Of a stretch of DNA of 64,000 nt, positions 8,099 to 16,410 are shown piece by piece. How positions within the stretch are numbered: the first letter of the stretch is position 1; each line of letters opens with the position of its first letter. The DNA comes from JBASEY01 sp964404285 (GTDB taxonomy: Bacteria > CSSED10-310), in contig CAYOJK010000008.1 of NCBI GenBank assembly GCA_964404285.1, positions 43,121 through 107,120 of the forward strand, read 5' to 3'. The notes beneath the pieces were generated by a model. The model had not been told where the DNA came from and made no database searches. It worked only from the letters and a program-made list of their open reading frames with translations. A program made the position numbers and the translations under genes.

Positions 8099-9413
8099 AT
8101 GTACTAGGTTCCATAGGGTTACGAAGAAGGCTTATCCCCAACATAAAGAACAATATCAGTACCGGAATAATTTTTGTTCCATGGTAAAAAATACTTTGCA
8201 GAAGACTCCACTCATCTTGAGGCATGGATAAAGATGGATTATTCACCAAAAAATAAGGAGTCGGCAAAGAACAAAACAACCAGGTAATAACCGTGTATTT
8301 TCTGATTTTTTTAAAAATCATTCCAGCTGAAAATACTGGCAACATTATGATATAATGATGTTCCCACACATATTGATATGTTAAAAAATAAACACAAATC
8401 CACATGGCAAGAGCTAATGAAAAATTTGTTTTTTGGGGGATAAAAGTTGCGATAGCAGCGAAAATATAGATGGCAAAACTCCAGCTTGTCAGCAGACGTT
8501 TTATCGAGGCATGATCGAATTTTGCGGATTGTAATAATTGTGAGAAAAATGCCCAAAATCCCAGACTATTCGGCCCAGTTGCAATAAACTTATGATGAAA
8601 ATAAGACTGAAATTCCTGATAGCTTCCATCGACATAAACAAAATATGGAGTGGATAAAAGAAAAACCAAGAGAAATAAAAATAAAATAGATTTCCATTGT
8701 TTAAATTTTATCCATATAGGTAAAAACAACAGTGTATTGAGTTTCCATAGAGCGGACATAATATAGGCGCTGTTGCGAACGCCTGGTTTTCGATTGATGT
8801 GAGCGATGATACAGAGATGAAGAAGTGTGACGGTGACCATAGATTGTTGGCCGATATGAATTTCAACATAAAAGGGGGAATATGCCAGCCACATAGCGGC
8901 AAGAGAACGTTTAATTGCAGATGATACTGGTAGCCATTTCATCAAATAGATATTAAGAAGAAGCAGGATTTCGACGAATACGGTCCAGACCCAATAGGAG
9001 TGCCAAGGTGGCAGAATATTTAGAAGAGATCCATAAATGACGGCATAGGCAGGAAGATATCGAAATCCTGAAAAATAAGGAACAACAAGAGCATCTTGAC
9101 CTAATCGATGCTCACGCACACCATAATAAACAGACTCTCCTCGTAAAAAGTTTCTACCTGCTTGATAAATTGAAAAAAAATCCAATCCTCGAGGAACTCG
9201 ATCTGTATCATGAAACCAAGAATCTAAAAAGCCTTTAAACGAGTCCATTTCCTGAGGGTGAGACCGAGTTCCGATTAAGTTTTTACCATGTTCGAAGGCA
9301 AAAGGTTCAGATAACAATGAAGCAATAAATACAAGATGAATACAGATCGCGAAAAACAAAAAGAGTTGGGATAGGAATGTGGGCAGTCGATCAGATAGCG
9401 GATTTTTTGTCAT
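8019..9413 (-). CDS. Polytopic membrane protein, GT87-like (DUF2029) glycosyltransferase
   Basis: 464 residues with about 9-11 hydrophobic helices. After the first helix comes a long extracytoplasmic loop with 'RGLDFFSIYQAGRNFLRGES' and 'YFSGFRYLPAYAVIYGSLL', a pattern (acidic loop, 'D...Y.AG', then 'Y.P') shared with GT87/DUF2029 GT-C enzymes such as alpha-mannosyltransferases that use polyprenol-phosphate sugars. 'GQQSMVTVTLLHLCIIA' and 'ALWKLNTLLFLPIW' match the family's 'GQ.n' and 'K..P' helices. It starts four bases after the recJ stop, so it is co-transcribed with recJ. It converges with the DPM1-like gene, which could supply its lipid donor; that link is inferred. Confidence 0.75.
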   Translation of the reverse strand: MTKNPLSDRLPTFLSQLFLFFAICIHLVFIASLLSEPFAFEHGKNLIGTRSHPQEMDSFKGFLDSWFHDTDRVPRGLDFFSIYQAGRNFLRGESVYYGVREHRLGQDALVVPYFSGFRYLPAYAVIYGSLLNILPPWHSYWVWTVFVEILLLLNIYLMKWLPVSSAIKRSLAAMWLAYSPFYVEIHIGQQSMVTVTLLHLCIIAHINRKPGVRNSAYIMSALWKLNTLLFLPIWIKFKQWKSILFLFLLVFLLSTPYFVYVDGSYQEFQSYFHHKFIATGPNSLGFWAFFSQLLQSAKFDHASIKRLLTSWSFAIYIFAAIATFIPQKTNFSLALAMWICVYFLTYQYVWEHHYIIMLPVFSAGMIFKKIRKYTVITWLFCSLPTPYFLVNNPSLSMPQDEWSLLQSIFYHGTKIIPVLILFFMLGISLLRNPMEPSTFNSEDSQIDVYQILSWLKKRLLSPAS

Positions 9414-9416
9414 ATC

Positions 9417-11135
9417 TTAAGAGGATATTCGGATATCATGAATATGCAGTTGCAAGGTTTCTCGCTGATTCCAACGATTGATCTCGGGTGTTGCAACGAT
9501 ATCAAAATTACTGGTGGCGATATCGTCCACTACATGACCAAATCCAAAGGCGATAGCGCCCATCGAGTTTGCGCCTTGAGATAGAGTCAGTTTCAAATGG
9601 CTATTATCGACACCGATCGCGCGAGGAGGGAAATGGTTACGCAATCCTCGAATTAGAAATTTAGGCTTCGGATTGCCTAATCCAAAAGGGGCGATTTGAT
9701 TTATCAGTCGAATAGTGGAAAAGCTTATATCTTGCAGCTCAACCTCAGAATCAATGGTAATAGAGGGCATAAGATCGCTCTGATCCAGCATTTCTTTAGC
9801 AATCCGTATACATTCAGCTTTAAAATCATCAATTTTTTCCGGTTTGATTCGGAAACCGGCGGCAATTTTATGGCCGCCATATTCAATCAAGTGTTCCGAG
9901 GCTTGACTCAAACAGTCAAAAAGATTGAACGAAGGAATACTACGACCACTCCCTTTACCCACCCCATCGTTTACACTGATAATACAGGTTGGACGATAGA
10001 AGCGATCTGCAATTTTTGAAGCGACAATACCGATAACACCTTCGTGCCAGTTATCACCGTGAAGAACAATAAAAGGCTTGGTATTTAAATCCATTTGCTC
10101 AACTTTACTTTGTATGATCTCAAGGATCTTTTCTTCAATACCTTGTCGCTTTCGGTTAATGCCATCCATTTCTCTAGCGATTAAATCTGCATCAGGTCTT
10201 GATCGTGCCAACAGTAAATTCAACGCATACTCCGGCGCCCCAAGACGACCGACAGCGTTAATTCGAGGTCCTAGCTGATAACCGATCATATAGGGGTCCA
10301 TATTACGGCCTTGAGTAATATTCGAGACTTTTTTCAGCGCTTTCAATCCTGGGTGAGATGTGTGGGTTAACGCAAGCAAACCATGATGTACAAGAATACG
10401 ATTTTCTCCCACTAATTTGGCGACATCAGCTACAGTGCCCAATGCAACTAACTCAAGAATAGAGGGAAGCGGATAAAGTAGCATACCTTTTTGCATCAAA
10501 GCCGAAACCAATTTGAATGCAACGCCAATTCCCGCTAGATTTTCATCTGGATAAAGGGAGTCTTCCCGCTTGGGATTTAACACCGCAACAGCTTCAGGTA
10601 GAGGACCATTCTGTTCATGGTGATCCGTGATGATAACGTCTATTCCATATTGTCGAGCAAGTAATACTGTTTCTCGAGATGTTATTCCACAATCAACTGT
10701 AATCATTAAAGTCGCACCGACTTCTTGAGCATAATGAACGGAATGTTCATGAAAACCATAACCTTCAGATAAACGATTGGGTAAATAAGTGAAAACGTCA
10801 ATACCTGAATTGGGAAGAGTCCGTTTTAACAGTGCAACAGAAGTAATTCCATCGACATCATAGTCACCACATATCAAGACTTTTTCCTGGTTTACAAGAG
10901 CTTGACGAATGCGCTCCACAGCTTTGTGCATATCATCTAACAGAAATGGATCATAAAGATCTTCCAAGTTAGGATTGAGGAATTTGACGGCTTCTTCAGC
11001 ATCTGTCAATCCTCGTTGCACAAGAATTTTGGCGATAAACTCCGGTATCTGTAGCGCTTGTGCTATCTCTTGAACAGCTTCTCGATCTGGTTCTGAACTC
11101 ACCCATTCAAATTTTGGTAAATCAAATCTCTGCAA
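9417..11135 (-). CDS. recJ: Single-stranded-DNA-specific exonuclease RecJ
   Basis: 572 residues, TTG start at 11135 with SD GGAG seven bases upstream. The DHH-family motifs are intact: 'DYDVDG' at 91-96, 'DCG' at 148-150 and 'DHH' at 171-173. The DHHA1 region follows ('GIVASKIADRFYRP', then 'GSGRSIPSFNLFDCLS', 'YGGHKIAAGF'), and the C-terminal OB domain ends in 'HIHDIRISS'. RecJ degrades single-stranded DNA 5'-3' in RecF-pathway recombination and mismatch repair, using Mn/Mg. Length is the usual bacterial size. It has its own promoter (11162-11191) and shares a transcript with the GT87-like gene below it. Confidence 0.97.
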   Translation of the reverse strand: MQRFDLPKFEWVSSEPDREAVQEIAQALQIPEFIAKILVQRGLTDAEEAVKFLNPNLEDLYDPFLLDDMHKAVERIRQALVNQEKVLICGDYDVDGITSVALLKRTLPNSGIDVFTYLPNRLSEGYGFHEHSVHYAQEVGATLMITVDCGITSRETVLLARQYGIDVIITDHHEQNGPLPEAVAVLNPKREDSLYPDENLAGIGVAFKLVSALMQKGMLLYPLPSILELVALGTVADVAKLVGENRILVHHGLLALTHTSHPGLKALKKVSNITQGRNMDPYMIGYQLGPRINAVGRLGAPEYALNLLLARSRPDADLIAREMDGINRKRQGIEEKILEIIQSKVEQMDLNTKPFIVLHGDNWHEGVIGIVASKIADRFYRPTCIISVNDGVGKGSGRSIPSFNLFDCLSQASEHLIEYGGHKIAAGFRIKPEKIDDFKAECIRIAKEMLDQSDLMPSITIDSEVELQDISFSTIRLINQIAPFGLGNPKPKFLIRGLRNHFPPRAIGVDNSHLKLTLSQGANSMGAIAFGFGHVVDDIATSNFDIVATPEINRWNQRETLQLHIHDIRISS

Positions 11136-11161
11136 TTGAATACTCCAGAATTGAAAACTAA

Positions 11162-11191
11162 TTTATACTATGGGTAGCCCTCTTAAGTCAA
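11162..11191 (-). promoter_or_regulatory. Sigma-70-type promoter for recJ
   Basis: On the minus strand TTGACT (11191-11186) is followed after 18 bases by TATAAA (11167-11162), close to consensus. The predicted start near 11155 leaves a short leader of about 20 bases that contains the GGAG SD of recJ. Confidence 0.6.
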
Positions 11192-11287
11192 ATTGATTAC
11201 TAAAAGGTGATAATTCGATTTCCTATAGGTTTTAATTGATTTTTGAACGCTTTTCAGTGAACGAGATACAAGAATTGGTTCTTAGGA

Positions 11288-12490
11288 TTAGTTTTTTTGA
11301 TTTTCATAGAAAGGTCGTGAGCTAAAGGCAATAAGGTAAAAGTCTTCCAGCCGATTTATCACTTGGTCCCATGTGTAATAATTCTTGACATAGGCATATC
11401 CATTATTTCCGAGTTTCTCTCGAAGGTCAGCATTGCTGAATAGCAAATCAAGCGACTCAATAAATTCATTTTGATTCGCATAATAAAGACCACCGTTGGA
11501 TTCATGGCAGTGAGCAGTTAGAACCGGAGACTTCTCGTTTACCAAAACTGGACGGTTACAGGCAAAAGCCTGGAGTAGCAAGATTGAAAGACTCTCAAAA
11601 GCAGAAGGGATAACGATGACATCTGCAGCTGACAAAAAAGGTTTTACAGTATCATCTGGTATAAATCCTGGGCAGATAATTGCAGGGTTTTGTGGTGTTG
11701 GCATGTGACAACGCCCAGCTAAAACTAGGCATGCTTGAATATTTTTTCTGGTAAGATAACCTTCAAAGTATTGAATCAGTTGATCGCATCCTTTACCAGC
11801 ATCGACACGCCCCATATAAAAAAGCATGGGTTTTTTTATCTTGTAACGATTGATAATGTCGTCTGCTTCAAGATTAGTTTTCGGAATATCTACGCCTGTT
11901 CCCAGTAGAATAGATGGTTTTCCTTTCACCGAATACGTGCTTTCAACAAACAATTGTTCCTGACGAGTTAAATACATCAAGCCTGCTACTCGTTGATACA
12001 AATCTCTAAAAATTTGCATATAAGCAACAGGCTCGTTATGAGCAGTCGGTATTAAAAGACTTTTTTCCGGAGCTATTTTTGTTCCTAGAACTGTTGGAGC
12101 ATATAAATAGGTGACAAAAATTAACAGATCATATTGATAATGATTAGCTTCTAAATAATCCAATAAATCGGGAGACCAAGGCCCTTGCATTTTTAGCCAG
12201 TATTCCTGATCGGTTAGATTGTTATCACTTGATAGTATCCTAGCTGTTAATTCATTAAACGTATGGATGTCCCGGGTGATTGCCACAGGCTTGCGTATCA
12301 CGGTAACCCCATTCATCGTCGTTTCGCCGGCCGGATACGAGTTAGCCCATGTTGTATAATCTCGGGCTGTCGTAGTTAAAACAGTCACGTCATGAGTAAT
12401 CGTTAAACGTTCTGCAAGCCAACGGCAGTACAATTCTGCGCCACCATCGACTTCATGGCCATAACGCTGAACAATAAATAGTATTTTCAC
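11288..12490 (-). CDS. GT4 family glycosyltransferase
   Basis: 400 residues, GTG start at 12490. GT-B fold: an N-terminal Rossmann domain with the acceptor-side glycine loop 'YGHEVDGGAELYCRWLAERL', and a C-terminal domain with 'MLFYMGRVDAGKGCDQLI', 'AADVIVIPSAFESLSILLLQAFACNRPVLV' and the conserved ESLSILLLQ E-x7-E-like signature (second acidic residue replaced by Q). GT4 enzymes transfer hexoses from nucleotide sugars to surface glycan intermediates in the cytoplasm. It follows the radical-SAM-like gene by 61 bases on the same strand, so the two are probably co-transcribed. Confidence 0.85.
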   Translation of the reverse strand: MKILFIVQRYGHEVDGGAELYCRWLAERLTITHDVTVLTTTARDYTTWANSYPAGETTMNGVTVIRKPVAITRDIHTFNELTARILSSDNNLTDQEYWLKMQGPWSPDLLDYLEANHYQYDLLIFVTYLYAPTVLGTKIAPEKSLLIPTAHNEPVAYMQIFRDLYQRVAGLMYLTRQEQLFVESTYSVKGKPSILLGTGVDIPKTNLEADDIINRYKIKKPMLFYMGRVDAGKGCDQLIQYFEGYLTRKNIQACLVLAGRCHMPTPQNPAIICPGFIPDDTVKPFLSAADVIVIPSAFESLSILLLQAFACNRPVLVNEKSPVLTAHCHESNGGLYYANQNEFIESLDLLFSNADLREKLGNNGYAYVKNYYTWDQVINRLEDFYLIAFSSRPFYENQKN

Positions 12491-12551
12491 TCAAACTCTC
12501 GAGTTAAGATATTGACAGGGAATAGGGAAGTCGACGGAGAGTCATATCTTT

Positions 12552-14477
12552 TCAAGAAATCATCACCGTTCCAAGCAGCGCAAGATTATCATGGTGTTCC
12601 CGATCGCTGCGGGTAATCTTTGCTCGTTTTTTGGGTTCCCCTTCCGGGTATATGCCCAAATGAATTCGGTAATGACCTGGGGTTAAATTACTGGGAATAG
12701 GTATTCGGCATTCATGGGAGATAAACACGCCTTCGGACCAATTACTTGATGGAAGACCCAAATGGCTCAATAGAAAATCATGCTGTACTGAAGATAATGA
12801 ATCCGAGTCCATCTCTTTTTCTTCTGAGTCCACCTCTTCATTATTCTCAAGTTGAAAGTCCAAAAGCACCTTCATGTCCTGTTCTGTCTTGGACAGGGTT
12901 CGCCAATAAGTAAGAAAAACAGCATCACCATCTCTTTCCCAAGAATCTGGTATTATTTCGTAGCCAAGCAATACAAGCTTTTGAGCGTAAACGACTTTTT
13001 TTGCCCAGCTTTCCAGCCAAATTTGTGACACTTTTACTCCCAATGATCTAAAGTCAGCCGATTTTTCATCAAATCCATGTGGCCGAACCGTTTTTTCTGG
13101 GATGATTTCTACTGAGACGGCATCTTCACTCGAAGACTTATCGGGAAGCGGATACTCAAATGTTTCCCAATGGTTAGTCAGAAGATTGAAAGGATAGACT
13201 GTATTTTCGTTAATCACTATTTTTCCCTGCACAGCTGCCTCGCTGAAAGGAGCTTTTCGCATTTGGATAAGAACAAAAAGATCAGTCTCATCCTGCTGGA
13301 GAAAAACAGTTGCTCGATCCCGTGTATAACGGTGAGTTCTTTCTTCCAGTTCAGACTCAAACCATCCAGGAAACAAGAAAAAATTTGGGTCGTCGGGAGT
13401 GATCAAACGCTTGAAAGGACGTTTTTTTCTCCAAAGAAGCTGATGGCACGAAAAAGAATCCGTTTGGTTAAAACCTGCCACATAGTTTCTACGGAGCGCT
13501 TTGAATGGTTCACCATACCAGATACTTTGAAAGGATTCTTGTTCAAGATTACCCAAAGACGTATCACTAACTTTACTGGGCAGGATATTGCCTTCAACAT
13601 CGACAAAGACACTGTTCCAAAGACAGGAATTATCTTTGATCCATTCCCCACTAATAGAATCAGGTGGTATCTTGCCAGATAAATACTGCTCAATATCGCC
13701 ACCAGACCCTAGCGCTTCCAGTAGCTGGGATGGCTCAATTTTTAAATCAAGCCCTTTCATTTCTGCCTCTATAAGGCTTCTATACATAATTTCTTCTGTC
13801 TCATCGAAATGGTGTCGGAAAGCACAATTGTCTTTTGAATCGTTTCCTACAAAAAGAGGCGTAACAATTAAAGAAGAGGCATTATATCGGTAGGCAAGAT
13901 TGAGTATGTCTGTAAGCAAACCGATATTCTCTTTAACCGCAACCATGCGAAACTGGATTTCCGGCAGTATTTGGTTACGAGTTTTTTTTCTCTCAGAAAT
14001 TATTTCAAGTGTTTCTAAAAGAGGTTTGATTGAGCAACTACAGATTTTTTTGTATTTTTTTTCGTCAGGTGCATTAACGGAAAAGACCAAATTTTGCACA
14101 CTGGAATTGAGTACTCCATTCAGGATCTCTTTGGTAAAATCCAGCCCATGAGTATGTATGGTGACGGGGATTGAAAATTCTTTTGCAAATTCAAGGGTTT
14201 TAATCAATGCCTCTTCAGAAAGAACAGGGTCTCCACGGCCATTCACAAGCAATTTTTGTACATAAGGCAAGATACTGGTCAGAACATAGTCTAATGTTGT
14301 TGGGTTTATGTCCTGGATTATCGAGGTAGGTTGAAAGAAATATGGCTCCGGACAATTGCAGTTTGCTGGTTTCCGGGTAGTCAACTCAAGAACGAGTTCT
14401 TCCGGATATGGAATATTATCTCCAGATACGTAATTTATATATCGTTTTGATTTGTCAAAAGCTTCAATTCCTGCCAC
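12552..14477 (-). CDS. Degenerate radical-SAM/SPASM-like protein fused to a C-terminal beta-sandwich
   Basis: 641 residues, GTG start with SD AAGGA nine bases upstream. Residues about 25-350 follow the radical-SAM plus SPASM layout: an opening strand 'LVLELTTRK', the 'VNGRGDPVLSEEAL' strand-loop, 'GLDFTKEILNGVLNSSVQNL', then 'CLWNSVFVDVEGNILP' and 'SLGNLEQESFQSIWYG'. The CX3CX2C cluster motif is missing: at residues 35-42 the sequence is 'RKPANCNC', and the SPASM 'PCC' site reads 'PSK'. Catalysis with an iron-sulfur cluster is therefore unlikely. The last 130 residues ('LLGYEIIPDSWERDGDAVFL', 'IPSNLTPGHYRIHLGIYPEG') resemble the beta-sandwich at the C-terminus of many bacterial GT-C sugar transferases. 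It could bind a peptide or glycan; its function is unknown. Confidence 0.75.
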   Translation of the reverse strand: MAGIEAFDKSKRYINYVSGDNIPYPEELVLELTTRKPANCNCPEPYFFQPTSIIQDINPTTLDYVLTSILPYVQKLLVNGRGDPVLSEEALIKTLEFAKEFSIPVTIHTHGLDFTKEILNGVLNSSVQNLVFSVNAPDEKKYKKICSCSIKPLLETLEIISERKKTRNQILPEIQFRMVAVKENIGLLTDILNLAYRYNASSLIVTPLFVGNDSKDNCAFRHHFDETEEIMYRSLIEAEMKGLDLKIEPSQLLEALGSGGDIEQYLSGKIPPDSISGEWIKDNSCLWNSVFVDVEGNILPSKVSDTSLGNLEQESFQSIWYGEPFKALRRNYVAGFNQTDSFSCHQLLWRKKRPFKRLITPDDPNFFLFPGWFESELEERTHRYTRDRATVFLQQDETDLFVLIQMRKAPFSEAAVQGKIVINENTVYPFNLLTNHWETFEYPLPDKSSSEDAVSVEIIPEKTVRPHGFDEKSADFRSLGVKVSQIWLESWAKKVVYAQKLVLLGYEIIPDSWERDGDAVFLTYWRTLSKTEQDMKVLLDFQLENNEEVDSEEKEMDSDSLSSVQHDFLLSHLGLPSSNWSEGVFISHECRIPIPSNLTPGHYRIHLGIYPEGEPKKRAKITRSDREHHDNLALLGTVMIS

Positions 14478-14586
14478 TGAAAAACATCCTTGAAAGTAGA
14501 AATAAATGGAGATTGATTTGCTCTGACCCCTGATTTATCATAAAATAAGAATAGCATTAAATCAACTTATAGAAAAAAGCTTGGCC

Positions 14587-14599
14587 AGGTAATTTACCT
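14587..14599. repeat. 13-base inverted repeat in a divergent intergenic region
   Basis: AGGTAA-T-TTACCT is a perfect inverted repeat of 6-base arms, 28 bases upstream of the ATG at 14628 and between divergent genes. It may be an operator for a dimeric regulator; no second copy was found nearby. Confidence 0.35.
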
Positions 14600-14627
14600 A
14601 GCTGAACATATACGGTATCCTCTAGGC

Positions 14628-16403
14628 ATGAACGTTGCCACGCGGTCAAAACTGATAATTCGTACAAGCCTTCTGTTGCTCATTATTTTCATGGCGATTG
14701 GGTATAAACAACACATTTCGAAACTGTTGCCGATAAATACTTTTGGAGTAAATCAATACCATGAAAGAGCGGAAGTTTATCGGAAATATCTGGTTGCCAT
14801 ATTTTTATGGTTGACGCCACTATCTATAACAGCGGCAGGATTTCTTTCATCGATTAATGGTGTAAATCAGCTGTTAGAGCGATTTATACAAATCTGGAAC
14901 AAACTGCCTCGATGGATTTTCTTTGCATTGATTCCTTTGCTTTTTACGCTTTGGGCTGCCTGGACAGCTTATGACATGATCGGTGGCGTACCAAGAATTT
15001 TTGACGCATTCAATTACCATTTTCAGGCAAAAAATTTTGCTTTGAAGCAATTTTATGCATTGGAACCTCCATTATCAGAACTGTTTAATTTTCCATTCAT
15101 TATTGTTGACAAAGGCAAGTGGTATGGTTCTGTTTATCCTGGATATTCGCTTTTATTGGCAGTAGGAGTCAAGCTTGGCTGTGATTGGCTTGTTAACCCA
15201 GTACTCGGTGGTGTCGGCCTGATGCTAATGTATTTTACAGCGCGTTCAATGTTTGGGGAATCACAAGCCAGACTGGTTTCAATTTTTGGATTGATTTCTC
15301 CTTTTTATAGGATGATGAGTTCCATTTTTATGGCTCATGTTGCAGGGATTGTCGGGGTGGTTATAACCATCTGGATGTTATGGTGGTGGTCTCAAAAAAG
15401 TGAAAATGTCCCGATATTTGTGCCTTTACTGGCAGGATGCGGAATGGGCTGGATTTATATTACAAGACCCCAGATCGGGGTTGTCACCCTGCCTCTCTTT
15501 CTCTTGCACACTGCCTATCGGGTTCGATTTCCAGGCAGGGTTAAGCTTACACTTTTCGTTGTACCGCTCATAGCATCGATCCTTTTTCTAGCAATTTACA
15601 ATGAACAGCTTACAGGAGATTATTTCGTCAATCCCAGGTACTATGTCGATCCAGAGCGTCGGCTTGGTTTTGGGGGTGACTTAGGAGAACCTCTTGCTAA
15701 TGGACAGCGTGGAGGCCATGATCTTAGAAGAGGCATTCAGAATAGTCTTTTATTGATCAATTTGTGGAATGCTGAAATGTTCGGCTTTGGCTCGATGGGA
15801 CTAATCGGCTTGTTAACCCTTGTAATCGCTTATGTTTTACTTGTTAATTGGAAAAACACACTGTTGCTGTTATGGGGTTCATCCATTATTTTCAATATGA
15901 TCTTGTATGTTTTTTATTTTACTTCGAGTCCGAATTTTGGGCCGCGATACTTTGCTGAAATTATACCGGCTACACTTCTACTATTTACATTTGGAATATT
16001 GGATATATTTCGAAAGCTATTGCTATGGACAAAACTCCAACATAAACCAACTTGGTTGATATACCTTTTACTGATTTTAATAGGAGTCATGTTTTTCATA
16101 ATGTTGCCATTCCATAGAGCACATTATGGAATATTACCTGCCAAAACCGATAGATCAAAGATTCCCGAGCCTTTGGAGCCGGCAGTCGTTTTGATACCTC
16201 AAGAAATTTACACAATGAATATATACACGTGGAATTCGCCTAATTTGGATGGTAATATATTTGTTCCTTTGAAGCCGGAGATCGGTATTCAGTCGATCCG
16301 GCAGGCTTTTCCAGGCAGAAATATTTTCTGTTTAGAGAAGGAGGAAAAAGGGGCGGATAGCTATATTTTAAGGAAAGTAGCGAAAAGGTTAGAAACGGAA
16401 TAG
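14628..16403 (+). CDS. Polytopic membrane protein, probable GT-C-type glycosyltransferase
   Basis: 591 residues with about 12 hydrophobic helices. The first extracytoplasmic loop holds 'DAFNYHFQAKNFAL' and 'FPFIIVDKGKWYGSVYPGYS', which matches the acidic loop and 'Y.s.yp.G..lll' helix of GT-C enzymes related to ArnT/PMT. 'SVYPGYSLLLAVG' is followed by 'RPQIGVVTLPLFLL'. Such enzymes use polyprenol-phosphate sugars on the outer face of the inner membrane. No SD is visible before the ATG. It starts a plus-strand set with the carbamoyltransferase (7 bases apart), SxtJ-like and DUF5989 genes. The family assignment rests on topology and motifs, not on a catalytic signature. Confidence 0.72.
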   Translation: MNVATRSKLIIRTSLLLLIIFMAIGYKQHISKLLPINTFGVNQYHERAEVYRKYLVAIFLWLTPLSITAAGFLSSINGVNQLLERFIQIWNKLPRWIFFALIPLLFTLWAAWTAYDMIGGVPRIFDAFNYHFQAKNFALKQFYALEPPLSELFNFPFIIVDKGKWYGSVYPGYSLLLAVGVKLGCDWLVNPVLGGVGLMLMYFTARSMFGESQARLVSIFGLISPFYRMMSSIFMAHVAGIVGVVITIWMLWWWSQKSENVPIFVPLLAGCGMGWIYITRPQIGVVTLPLFLLHTAYRVRFPGRVKLTLFVVPLIASILFLAIYNEQLTGDYFVNPRYYVDPERRLGFGGDLGEPLANGQRGGHDLRRGIQNSLLLINLWNAEMFGFGSMGLIGLLTLVIAYVLLVNWKNTLLLLWGSSIIFNMILYVFYFTSSPNFGPRYFAEIIPATLLLFTFGILDIFRKLLLWTKLQHKPTWLIYLLLILIGVMFFIMLPFHRAHYGILPAKTDRSKIPEPLEPAVVLIPQEIYTMNIYTWNSPNLDGNIFVPLKPEIGIQSIRQAFPGRNIFCLEKEEKGADSYILRKVAKRLETE

Positions 16404-16410
16404 GAGCGAT

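Noticed and set aside
13170..13682. 170-residue plus-strand open frame
   Set aside because: It is fully antisense to the radical-SAM-like gene, has no SD or family pattern, and reads as a chance frame.
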